DNA from: JACKBJ01 sp964549495
GTDB taxonomy: Bacteria; Chloroflexota; Anaerolineae; Epilineales; Epilineaceae
Assembly (NCBI GenBank): GCA_964549495.1
Contig: CAZJWJ010000125.1
Location: forward strand, 1 to 12,509
Reading direction: 5' to 3'
Length of the DNA: 12,509 nucleotides
The position numbers were made by a program, and so were the translations under genes. Shown piece after piece: positions 1-7,313 of this stretch. Each line of letters starts with the position of its first letter. The stretch's first letter is position 1. The notes under the pieces are model-generated. The model had not been told where the DNA came from, did no database searches, and saw only the letters and a program-made list of their open reading frames with translations.

Positions 1-2
1 CC

Positions 3-490
3 TCGGTCACGCCGACCCCGTCGGTCACCCCGACCCCATCGTTGACCCCGACCCCGTCGAATACACCTACGCCATCGCAGACCCCGACTCCGTCGCTCAC
101 CCCGACGCCCTCCAACACACCCACTCCGTCGCTCACGCCCACACCGTCCTGCACACCCACTCCGTCGCGCACCCCGACACCCTCCAACACGCCCACCCCC
201 TCGCTGACGCCGACACCATCCAACACCCCGACGCCGTCGCTGACCCCGACCCCGTCGCTCACCCCGACGCCCTCCAACACGCCCACCCCCTCGAACACGC
301 CCACGCCGTCCTACACGCCAACCCCATCGGCGACACCGACACCGTCCAACACGCCGACCCCGTCGCCCACGCCGAGTCCCACCGACACGCCGACGCCCTC
401 GGCCACCCCGACCCCGTCGGCCACGCCAACCCCGTCCAACACCCCGACGCCATCCAACACACCAACCCCATCGCATACACCCACCCCGGG
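3..490 (+). repeat. 18-bp tandem repeat array encoding TPTPSx
   Basis: This is an in-frame tandem array of period 18 bp with 26 TPTP-encoding units. One irregular unit (PTPSPTD, around 367-387) lies between units 20 and 21. Units vary at synonymous positions (acc/acg/aca for Thr, ccc/ccg/cca for Pro), so the array is old or under protein-level selection rather than freshly amplified. Copy number may vary between strains through slippage. The array begins before the left window edge. Confidence 0.95.
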
Positions 491-983
491 CACGCCGGTG
501 ACCCCGCCGACCGAACCCTCCAAGGTTTCCACGCCGGGCGACGGCTGCACGCCGGAGGTCCGCATCCATAAGTTCGACGATCGCGACCGGGACGGTCAGC
601 GCGATCCGGGCGAGCGCATGCTCGAGGGCATCGCCTTCGACCTGATCGAGCTGATCCCCGGCCAGGAGCCGAGGGTCCACCAGCGCACCACCGACGAAGA
701 CGGCATGATCGTCCTGGAGCTCCAGCAGCCCACCGACGTCCGCGTGCGCGAGCTGCTCCGCCAGGCCGGCGGCAGCTGGGGCATCACCAGCGAGCACGTC
801 CGCGGCGAGGACGGCTTCTGGTACATCACCGAGCCCGAGGCGCCCACCCGCACCGTCCTACGCGCCGACTGCGACGACATCGACCTCTGGGTCGGCAACG
901 CCCCGCCCTTCCTCCCCCCGACCGGCGCCGCCTTCCCCCTCACCCGCAGCCAACAGGTCGATCTTTCGCTGGCCTACGACTGA
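3..983 (+). CDS. Secreted TPTPS-repeat stalk protein with SdrD_B-like domain and LPPTG motif (5' partial)
   Basis: The reading frame is open to the left edge, so the N-terminus and any signal peptide lie outside the window; the TTG at 42 is an ordinary repeat codon, not a start. The first ~165 visible residues are 26 TPTP units of period six (TPTPS plus a variable residue, mostly N, L or A), broken once by an irregular PTPSPTD. Such Pro/Thr/Ser tracts act as extended, often glycosylated cell-surface stalks. A Pro-rich linker leads to a domain starting near 545 with the pattern KFDDRDRDGQRDPGE...GIAFDLIE. This resembles SdrD_B/Cna_B-type beta-sandwiches, which have an Asp-rich calcium loop. 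LPPTG (912-926) is followed by only 18 polar residues, not the hydrophobic segment and basic tail of a normal sortase substrate. Function is inferred: a surface-displayed spacer or adhesin. The partner or ligand is unknown. Confidence 0.85.
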   Translation, partial: SVTPTPSVTPTPSLTPTPSNTPTPSQTPTPSLTPTPSNTPTPSLTPTPSCTPTPSRTPTPSNTPTPSLTPTPSNTPTPSLTPTPSLTPTPSNTPTPSNTPTPSYTPTPSATPTPSNTPTPSPTPSPTDTPTPSATPTPSATPTPSNTPTPSNTPTPSHTPTPGTPVTPPTEPSKVSTPGDGCTPEVRIHKFDDRDRDGQRDPGERMLEGIAFDLIELIPGQEPRVHQRTTDEDGMIVLELQQPTDVRVRELLRQAGGSWGITSEHVRGEDGFWYITEPEAPTRTVLRADCDDIDLWVGNAPPFLPPTGAAFPLTRSQQVDLSLAYD

Positions 984-1015
984 GGCCATAGGGCCGTTCT
1001 CACCACCCCCACAAA

Positions 1016-1158
1016 GGGCGGGAGGGTCTTGGGGCGGGAAGACTGCCCAGCCGCGACGGCCGCCACATCGTTCGAGAACGCCGATCCCACATGCCCGGAC
1101 CCCGCGCCACGGGGTTCGGGCATCACATCAGTCTTCCCGCCCCAAGACCCTCCCGCCC
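1016..1158. repeat. Palindromic intergenic element, copy A (30-bp perfect inverted repeat)
   Basis: The left arm 1016-1045 (begins GGGCGGGAGGGTCTTGG, ends AAGACTG) is the exact reverse complement of 1129-1158: 30 of 30 bases. The arms enclose 83 bp holding a second, nested hairpin, 1091-1104 against 1110-1123, 14 bp with one mismatch and a 5-nt loop. The element fills the gap between two convergent genes. Its arms closely resemble those of the element at 11908-12027, so a dispersed REP/MITE-like family is likely. There is no T-tract, so it is not a classical intrinsic terminator, although such a stem could still block or end transcription from both sides. Confidence 0.85.
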
Positions 1159-1184
1159 TGCCACCAGCCCCCGCCTCTACAACC

Positions 1185-4100
1185 TCAAGCGCCGTCCTCG
1201 ACAGCCACCGACGCCTCGTCTGCTTCGACGTCACCATCTTCGACGCCGGCACCTGGCAGGTTGCTCTCGACCACCCGCCCATCGTCCAAGCGCAAGTAGT
1301 AGTCGAAGATCCCCGGCTCCACGCGCAGATGACTGATCAGAAAGATCTGGTCGAAGCTCTCGGCGATCTCGCCTTCGGTCAACAAGCCCAACAAGGCCCG
1401 CGCCCGCCGCGCATCGAAGGCGCCCAAGGGTTCATCCAAGAACAAGAAGCTCGGCGCGGCCCCCCGCTCTTCTGGTAGCGTCGCCAGCGCGAATGCGAGT
1501 CGCAAGGCAAGCGAGAGCTGGTCGCGTGTGCCGCCCGAGAAGATGTTCTTCATCTTCCAGGCGCCGGCGCGGTCGTCGTAGACCTGGATGCGATAGTCGT
1601 CGCCGAGCTGGGCATCGAAGTAGCGCTCTTCGGTGAGCGCAGGCAAGAGCCGCCGCATGTGCTGCAAGGTGCTGGGCAGGATGCGCCGCACCACGTTGCG
1701 GCTGGCATGCGTCACGATCTCGCCGGCCCGCTCGCGCACCGCCAGCTCGCGCTCGGCCTTCCTATGGGCCTCGGCGGCCTCCTCGGCGTCGATCAGCTCG
1801 CCGGCCAGCCCCAGGCGCTGCTCCAGCCGCCCGATCTCATGCCGCAGCACGTCCAGTCGCGAGCGCAGGGCTTCCTGCTGGGCCTTCAGCGCCTCCAGAT
1901 CGGGCCAGTCCGGCTCCGGTGCAAGTGCCTCCCGGGCGGCCTGCAAGCCCTCTCGCGTCTCCCCGTAGCGCTCGACCACCGACTCCGTCGCATCCGTCCG
2001 ATCCCCCGCGTCCGCCGCGGCCTTGGAATCCGAATCGACCTCCGCCAACTCCGGCAAGCTCGTCTCCAGCCGCAGGCCGGCCTCGCCGATCGCCTTGGCG
2101 CCGGCCAGCCGTCCGAGCACACGTTCCAGCGCCGCCCGCGCACCGTTGTGCGCCCCGGCCAGCTCGGCCGCCTTGCGGGCGGCATCGGCCGCGGCCTGCT
2201 CGACGCGCTGACCACCTGCCTGCTCGTGGGCCCGCTCGAGCGCCGCGCCGGCGACTTCCCATGACTCGGCGCGCGTGATCGGATCGGGCTCGGCACCGAC
2301 CTGCGCCTCCGGCAACGAGCGCCAGGCCTCCCGAGCCGCCTGCTCGGCCGTTTCGGCCCGCTGGCGGGAGGTCGCGAGCGCCGCTTCCAGTTCCTCGACC
2401 CGCTCGGCCTGCCGGCGCAAGGCACCGAACTGCTCGCGCAGCCGGCCGATCTCGTCCTCCAAGGCCTCGTCTTCGCCCTCGGGCAGGCCCAGCTCGCCGG
2501 CCAAGGCCTCGATACGCGGCCGGCGCCGCTCGATGGCCACATCGATCCGCGCAACCCGGGCCGCCCAAGCATCACGCTCGCGCCCGAGGACCGCCCCATC
2601 TCGCCCGCGACTGCGCGCGCGCAGCTCTTCCTCGCGCTGCACCAGGCTCTCCGACCGGGCTCCGGACCGAGCTTCGCGCTCGCGCTCGCCTTGCAGCTCG
2701 GCATCCACCGAGCTGCGGTCCCGTCCTTCGAGCCGCGCCTCGATCTCGGCCAAGGCAGCGGCCCCGCGCTCGGCATCGGCCGGTAGGACCGCGTTGAGCT
2801 TGCGGATACGTTCGGCGGCTTCCTCGCGCCGCGCCGCGCGCCGGTCCGCCTCGCGCTCGGCCACCGCCGCCTCGCCCTCCAGCCGCGCCACGTCCACCGC
2901 CAAGGCGCGATGCCCGCGCCAGGCCGGCAGGGCCATGATGCCCAGGCCGAGGATTCCCAGCGCCGCTGCGCCCAGGAGCAGGAGCCACAGGGGGCTCGGG
3001 CCGAGTACGAGGAGGACCCCTGCCGCGAGCGCGATCCATGCCACCAGGCCGGCGACGAAGGCAGCGCCGAACAGCCGGACGCGACCCTCGAGATGATCTC
3101 GGCGGGTCCGCGCCTCGTCGAGGATGTCCTCGACACCCGATCCGCCTCGTCCGTCCGTCTGAAGCTCCAGCCATTCGCGCAGGGCGTCGCCCACGTCGAA
3201 GGCGCGGCGGTCCTGCTCCAGCCGGCCGATGGCGTCATGCGCCTCGCGCCGCTGGGCGCGGGCTTCGACCAATTCGCGCCGGCAGTCGTTGAGCGCCTCC
3301 AGGTCCTGGGCGAGGGCCTTCAGCTCGGCGTCGCGGGCCTCGATACGCCGAGCCAACTCCTCCCGCTCGTCCTGGAGACCGGCCAGCCATTCGCGTCGGC
3401 GGCGCAGCCGGCCCAGGGCCTGGCCGCGGGCCAGGGTGGCCGGCAGCTCCTCGTCGCGCACGCGCTTGGCCGAAGCCAGCGCCGTCTCCGCTTCACCGGC
3501 CGCCTCGAGCGCCTCGGCCGCCCGTTCGGCGGCCTCCCGGCCGGCCCGCCAGCGCTCCAGCGCCCGGCCCAGCGCGACCACCCGCTCGGCCCGTTCGGCT
3601 TGCCGGCGGGCCTCGATGCGGGCGGCGATCAGCTCGGCGGCGCCCGTCTCCAGCTCGGCAAGCTGATCGAGGGCCGACTCGAGGGCCGCGTGGGCCTCCA
3701 GCCGCGCCAGGCGCGCCTCACCGGTGGCCGCCTTGGCCTCGAGGCCGGGTCGCTCTGCGCGCAGGCCGGCCAGCTTGGCCCGGTCGGCCAGGCGCTCCAG
3801 ATCCTGCCGGTCGGAGAGGCGGATCTTGAGCCGATCGCCGATCTCGACCAGCCGGTCCAAGTTGAGCAGCTTCATCAGGCTCTGCTCGCGCTGGCTGCGG
3901 CTCATGCCCTCCAGCTTCTCCAGCTTCTTCTGCTCGACGAAGCAGGTGTTGAGCAGGGCCTCGCCGTCGAATCCCAGCTCGGCCTCCACGCGGGCGTTGA
4001 CCTCGCGGTTGCCGCGGACCTCCTCGACGCGGGCGTCCGCTTCGTCGCCTGCCAATCCGGCGCCGGCCGCGTGCAGATCGAGCTCCCAGACGTTGGGTTT

Positions 4101-4391
4101 GCCGCGCCGGATCCGCCGGGCGATGGACAGACCGCGCCCGCCGGCCAGATCCAACTCGAGGAGCACCAGGGCCTCCTCGCTGCCGTAGTGGATCAAATCC
4201 TCCATGCTGGCCCGCCCGCTCTCGGTGGCCAGAGGCTTGCCGAAGAGGGCGAAGAAGACGGCCTCGAAGAGGGTCGACTTGCCGGCTTCGTTGAGACCGG
4301 TTACCAGGAAGCGCCCGCGCTCGGGAAAGCGCAGGTCGACATCTCTGAGCTGCTTGAAGTTGTGGGCGGTCAGCCGGCGCAGGAGGATCAT
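1185..4391 (-). CDS. Rad50/SbcC/YhaN-type SMC-like ATPase with central transmembrane hairpin
   Basis: The protein has 1068 residues. The N-terminal ATPase lobe has Walker A GLNEAGKST (residues 32-40) and a Q-loop region FVEQKKLEKLEGMS near 151-164. The C-terminal lobe has the ABC signature FSGGTRDQLSLA near 949, Walker B FLFLDEP near 980 and the switch histidine LISH near 1017. Between them are long Glu/Arg/Ala-rich coiled-coil arms. Near residues 440-488 the coiled coil is broken by two hydrophobic stretches around GPSPLW, probably a membrane hairpin. This is where Rad50/SbcC carries a Cys-X-X-Cys zinc hook, which I do not see. That layout matches the YhaN-like branch, whose usual partner is an SbcD/Mre11-like nuclease (YhaO); no such gene is in the window. 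The likely role is DNA-end or repair ATPase tethered to the membrane. The start fits the conserved N-terminus (MILLRRLTAHNFKQLRDVDL). An acidic tail follows the last motif. Confidence 0.9.
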   Translation of the reverse strand: MILLRRLTAHNFKQLRDVDLRFPERGRFLVTGLNEAGKSTLFEAVFFALFGKPLATESGRASMEDLIHYGSEEALVLLELDLAGGRGLSIARRIRRGKPNVWELDLHAAGAGLAGDEADARVEEVRGNREVNARVEAELGFDGEALLNTCFVEQKKLEKLEGMSRSQREQSLMKLLNLDRLVEIGDRLKIRLSDRQDLERLADRAKLAGLRAERPGLEAKAATGEARLARLEAHAALESALDQLAELETGAAELIAARIEARRQAERAERVVALGRALERWRAGREAAERAAEALEAAGEAETALASAKRVRDEELPATLARGQALGRLRRRREWLAGLQDEREELARRIEARDAELKALAQDLEALNDCRRELVEARAQRREAHDAIGRLEQDRRAFDVGDALREWLELQTDGRGGSGVEDILDEARTRRDHLEGRVRLFGAAFVAGLVAWIALAAGVLLVLGPSPLWLLLLGAAALGILGLGIMALPAWRGHRALAVDVARLEGEAAVAEREADRRAARREEAAERIRKLNAVLPADAERGAAALAEIEARLEGRDRSSVDAELQGEREREARSGARSESLVQREEELRARSRGRDGAVLGRERDAWAARVARIDVAIERRRPRIEALAGELGLPEGEDEALEDEIGRLREQFGALRRQAERVEELEAALATSRQRAETAEQAAREAWRSLPEAQVGAEPDPITRAESWEVAGAALERAHEQAGGQRVEQAAADAARKAAELAGAHNGARAALERVLGRLAGAKAIGEAGLRLETSLPELAEVDSDSKAAADAGDRTDATESVVERYGETREGLQAAREALAPEPDWPDLEALKAQQEALRSRLDVLRHEIGRLEQRLGLAGELIDAEEAAEAHRKAERELAVRERAGEIVTHASRNVVRRILPSTLQHMRRLLPALTEERYFDAQLGDDYRIQVYDDRAGAWKMKNIFSGGTRDQLSLALRLAFALATLPEERGAAPSFLFLDEPLGAFDARRARALLGLLTEGEIAESFDQIFLISHLRVEPGIFDYYLRLDDGRVVESNLPGAGVEDGDVEADEASVAVEDGA

Positions 4392-4400
4392 GGTCCGCCG

Positions 4401-4429
4401 ATTCTAATGGCGAACGCCTGTTCGGTAAA
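4401..4429 (-). promoter_or_regulatory. Putative sigma70-type promoter of the Rad50-like gene
   Basis: On the minus strand, TTTACC (4424-4429, four of six to TTGACA) is followed by a 17-nt spacer and TAGAAT (4401-4406, five of six to TATAAT). The -10 box ends 9 nt before the ATG at 4391, so transcription would begin at or next to the start codon. This suggests a leaderless mRNA, in keeping with the lack of a clear Shine-Dalgarno sequence. It also implies that the gene can be transcribed independently of the DUF4143 gene upstream. Confidence 0.5.
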
Positions 4430-4450
4430 GCCGAGCCCGTTGACGAGCCA

Positions 4451-5644
4451 CTACTCGAACCAGTCTCTCGCGGGCACCATCAGGAAGTCCTCGAGCGCGA
4501 TGCCCTGAGATCCCACCAGGAGCACGCGCTGCGGCGCGAAATGATCGACGAAGCGTTCCATTCCGGTGGTGCCATCGTCCCGACGACCGCTCTTGACCTC
4601 GATGCCCACCACGCTCGATCCATCGCTCAGCACGAAATCCACCTCGTGATTCCGTTCGCGCCAATAGTGCACCTCGATGTTGGTGCCGACCGTGCTGTTG
4701 ACGAGGTGGGCGCCGACGGCGGACTCCGTCAGCCGGCCCCAGTAGCTCCGGTCGTCGAGCGCGGCGTCGAAGGCTCGCCCGGACAAGGCAGACATCAGCG
4801 CGGTGTTCAGCACCTGGAGCTTCGGGCTCGAAGCGCGCTGCCGCACCTGGCCACCGGAGAACTTGCGAAGGCCCGTGACCATGCCCGCGGCAGCGAGCAG
4901 ATCGAGGTAGTGGGCCAACGTGGTCGTGTTCCCAACGTCCTGAAGCTGTCCCAGCATCTTGTTGAAGGATAGGACCTGGCCGGAGTAGGCACATCCCAGT
5001 TGAAAGAGCTGCCGCAGCAGGGCCGGCTTCTCGACGCGGGCCATGAGCAGGACGTCACGCGAGATCGTGGTCTCGATCAGCGAATCGCTGATGTAGCGGG
5101 TCCACCGCTGCTCGTCTCGGGCGAGCGGGGCCGAGCCGGGGTAGCCGCCGAAGTACAGGTAGCGATCGACGGTCCAACCGAAGGCGTCGCGCATCTCGGC
5201 ATAGGACCAGTGCGTCACCGGGATCACCTCGAAGCGGCCCGCGAGGCTCTCGCTCAAGCCTCGCTGGATGTGCCAGGGTGCCGATCCCAGCAGCACGACC
5301 TGCAAGGGCAGCCCTGCGTCCGTGTCCTCGTCCCAGAGCCGCTTGGTAACATCGGACCAGCCGGCGATCTTCTGGATCTCGTCGAGGACGAGCACGGCGC
5401 CCGCGGAGCCTGAAGCCTGCCTTGCGCGAAGGCGTCCGATGTCCCACTGCTGCCGGATCCAGGTCCGATCCTGCAGCGTGGGTCCGTCCGCGGAGGCTCG
5501 ATGTACGGGTCGATCGAGCGCGCCGGTCACCTGCCGGGCAAGCGTGGTCTTGCCGGTCTGGCGTGGGCCGATCAGGACCTGCATGAAGCGGCGCGGCTCA
5601 TGCAGCCGCGTCCACAACGTCTGATAGATCGGTCGCTCGTACAC
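4451..5644 (-). CDS. AAA_14/DUF4143-family ATP-binding protein
   Basis: The protein has 397 residues. The N-terminal AAA_14 domain has Walker A GPRQTGKTT (26-34), Walker B AVLVLDEIQ (D88, E89) and a sensor-like strand VVLLGSA. The C-terminal DUF4143 part ends in a PD-(D/E)XK-like core, EVDFVLSDG then VGIEVKSG (D336, E349, K351), so a nuclease-like fold is plausible. The biochemical role of this widespread family is not settled; members are common accessory genes, often carried singly. The start is GTG (5642-5644), chosen because the family usually begins just like MYERPIYQ about 25 residues before Walker A. A GGAG sits 10 nt upstream of it. The gene has its own promoter and a palindrome over the -10 box, and sits on the same strand between selA and the Rad50-like gene, 59 bp from the latter. 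It could be a mobile or defence-related cassette, which is inference. Confidence 0.9.
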   Translation of the reverse strand: MYERPIYQTLWTRLHEPRRFMQVLIGPRQTGKTTLARQVTGALDRPVHRASADGPTLQDRTWIRQQWDIGRLRARQASGSAGAVLVLDEIQKIAGWSDVTKRLWDEDTDAGLPLQVVLLGSAPWHIQRGLSESLAGRFEVIPVTHWSYAEMRDAFGWTVDRYLYFGGYPGSAPLARDEQRWTRYISDSLIETTISRDVLLMARVEKPALLRQLFQLGCAYSGQVLSFNKMLGQLQDVGNTTTLAHYLDLLAAAGMVTGLRKFSGGQVRQRASSPKLQVLNTALMSALSGRAFDAALDDRSYWGRLTESAVGAHLVNSTVGTNIEVHYWRERNHEVDFVLSDGSSVVGIEVKSGRRDDGTTGMERFVDHFAPQRVLLVGSQGIALEDFLMVPARDWFE

Positions 5645-5668
5645 TTGCAGCGGACTCCAGGCCGCCTC

Positions 5669-5700
5669 GACAATTTACTCAATGCTCTGAGTAAATTGTC
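5669..5700. promoter_or_regulatory. Perfect 13-bp inverted repeat, probable operator of the DUF4143 gene
   Basis: GACAATTTACTCA (5669-5681) and TGAGTAAATTGTC (5688-5700) are exact reverse complements separated by 6 nt. The element is AT-rich inside GC-rich surroundings and lies 24 nt upstream of the GTG start. Its promoter-proximal end forms the proposed -10 box. No T-tract follows, so it is unlikely to be a terminator. A dimeric repressor site, possibly autoregulatory, is the simplest reading; an RNA hairpin at the mRNA 5' end, or the end of an inserted cassette, are alternatives. Confidence 0.7.
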
Positions 5701-5723
5701 GCAGCCGAGTGCGCAAATGTCAA
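5695..5723 (-). promoter_or_regulatory. Sigma70-type promoter of the DUF4143 gene
   Basis: On the minus strand a perfect TTGACA (5718-5723) is followed by exactly 17 nt and GACAAT (5695-5700, four of six to TATAAT). The -10 hexamer is the first half-site end of the palindrome at 5669-5700, so a protein bound there would compete with RNA polymerase. Transcription would start inside the palindrome, giving a short 5' leader before the GTG at 5644. Confidence 0.6.
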
Positions 5724-5816
5724 TACGACGATACGCCGGTCTGGACCCAGGCGATTTGGCAGCGCGACATCGTCCAGCCCCCCGTCTTGGCCATTCATCG
5801 AGGTCCAGCCGCGGCC

Positions 5817-7313
5817 TCAGCGCGTCCCCAGGGCCACGATCAAGGAGGCGCAGAGGGTCTCGTCCTCCTCGGGTAGGACGCTGCGCAAATCGAGCAGCAG
5901 CCGGCCCTCGGAGATGCGGCCGACGATCGGGGTCGGGGCGGCCCGCAGGCGGGCGGCCAGGCGGTCGGGGTGCTCGGCCTCGAAGACCAAGAGGGCGGTG
6001 GGCAGCTGCTCGCCGGGCAGGGAGCCGCCGCCGACGGCCGAGTGGCCTCGGGTCAGGCCGGCCTCGATGCCCCGGTCGGCCAGGCGGCTCTGGCAGGCCT
6101 TCGCGCGCTCGGCGAGGCGCTCGGGTGTCGCGACCAGCATGCGCCAGAGGGGGATCTGGCGATCGGCTTCGCCGCGCAGGTAATGCAGCAGGGTGGCGTG
6201 GAGGCCGGCCAGCGTGGCCTTGTCCGGGCGCAGGGCGCGGCAGAGCGGGTGGCGGCGGAGCCGCGCGACGAGATTCGCGCGGCCGACGATCAGGCCGGCT
6301 TGCGGCCCGCCCAAGAGCTTGTCGCCGCTGAAGCAGACTAGGTCGGCGCCGGCGGCGATGCTGGCCTGCACCATCGGCTCGGTGGCCAGGCCGTAGTCGG
6401 CCGTGTCCAGCAGGCTGCCCGAGCCCAGATCGTCGACCACCGGCAGCTGGCGCTGGCGGCCCAGGGCCACCAGCTCGTCCAGGCTCGGCGCCTCGGTGAA
6501 GCCGACCACGCGGTAGTTGCTGGTATGCACCCGCAAGAGCAGCGCGGAATCCTCGTCGATGGCCCGCGCGTAGTCCGCGATGCGGGTGCGGTTGGTGGTG
6601 CCCACCTCGACAAGGCGCGCGCCGCCGGCCGCCATCACGTCCGGGATGCGGTAGCCGCCGCCGATCTCGACCAACTCGCCGCGCGAGACCAAGACGCCGC
6701 GGCCGGCCGCCAGCCCCGAGAGGATCAGCAAGGTCGCGCCGGCGTTGTTGTTGACCACCAGGGCGTCCTCGGCCCCGGTCAGCCGGCGCAGGAGCGGGCC
6801 CAGGAGATCGTGGCGCGATCCGCGCCGGCCGGCGCCCAGATCGAACTCGAGGTCGGAATAGCCGGTGGCCGCCTCGGCCATGGCCCGCGCCGCGCGCTCA
6901 CTGATGGGCGCACGCCCCAGATTGGTGTGCAGAAGCACGCCGGTGGCGTTGACCACACGCCGCGGCGCCGGCCGCGTCAGATCGGCCAAGCGCTCGTGCA
7001 CCGCTTCGAGCAGCGCCTCGCGCGTCGCGGCCGACCGGGCGGCGCGGGTCGCTGCCGGCTCGCCGGGATCTCCGTCCTGCGGCTCGCCAGCATCGGAGTC
7101 GGCGGCCGGCGCGTCGCCCGCCGCCAGCAGCCGGGCGCGGGCCGCTTCGATCACCTCGCGTGCCGTCTCGCGCACCAAGGGCTCGCCGTAGCGCTTGCGA
7201 TCGGCCGCCAGCACGGGATCCTCGGCCAGCAGGTGCACCGCCGGCAGCTGTCGCAGCGCCGCCTGCAAGCCGCCGGCCCCGACCTCGGCCACGGTCTCGA
7301 TCTCTGCGCTCAT
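5817..7313 (-). CDS. selA: L-seryl-tRNA(Sec) selenium transferase
   Basis: The protein has 498 residues. It is the PLP-dependent enzyme that converts Ser-tRNA(Sec) to Sec-tRNA(Sec) using selenophosphate, acting in the cytosol as a large homo-oligomer. Diagnostic stretches are VNATGVLLHTNLGRAP (from 121), LVVNNNAGATLLIL, SRGELVEIGGGYRIPDVM, EVGTTNRT, VDDLGSGSLLD, and FSGDKLLGGPQAG with the PLP lysine at K332. The C-terminal IVGRISEGRLLLDLRSVL also matches the family. It is somewhat longer than E. coli SelA, largely because of an acidic, Ala/Pro/Gly-rich insertion near residues 66-95. The ATG at 7311-7313 was chosen over an upstream in-frame extension because it gives the usual SelA N-terminus, has an AGGGAG (7324-7329) 10 nt upstream, and overlaps the sortase stop as ATGA, implying translational coupling. 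The usual partners selB, selD and tRNA-Sec are not in the window. Confidence 0.96.
   Translation of the reverse strand: MSAEIETVAEVGAGGLQAALRQLPAVHLLAEDPVLAADRKRYGEPLVRETAREVIEAARARLLAAGDAPAADSDAGEPQDGDPGEPAATRAARSAATREALLEAVHERLADLTRPAPRRVVNATGVLLHTNLGRAPISERAARAMAEAATGYSDLEFDLGAGRRGSRHDLLGPLLRRLTGAEDALVVNNNAGATLLILSGLAAGRGVLVSRGELVEIGGGYRIPDVMAAGGARLVEVGTTNRTRIADYARAIDEDSALLLRVHTSNYRVVGFTEAPSLDELVALGRQRQLPVVDDLGSGSLLDTADYGLATEPMVQASIAAGADLVCFSGDKLLGGPQAGLIVGRANLVARLRRHPLCRALRPDKATLAGLHATLLHYLRGEADRQIPLWRMLVATPERLAERAKACQSRLADRGIEAGLTRGHSAVGGGSLPGEQLPTALLVFEAEHPDRLAARLRAAPTPIVGRISEGRLLLDLRSVLPEEDETLCASLIVALGTR

Noticed and set aside
3..490. Regular repeats resembling a CRISPR-like array
   Set aside because: The period is 18 bp, there are no spacers, and the array is in frame coding TPTPSx; it is a protein repeat.
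1029..1478. Open frame across palindrome A
   Set aside because: It spans the inverted repeat and then runs antisense to the Rad50-like gene; the sequence has no recognisable domain.
2910..4508. Long plus-strand open frame (532 codons)
   Set aside because: It is antisense to the Rad50-like gene, gives Gln/Leu/Gly-rich sequence with no motif, and arises from high GC. The minus-strand frame has complete ATPase motifs.
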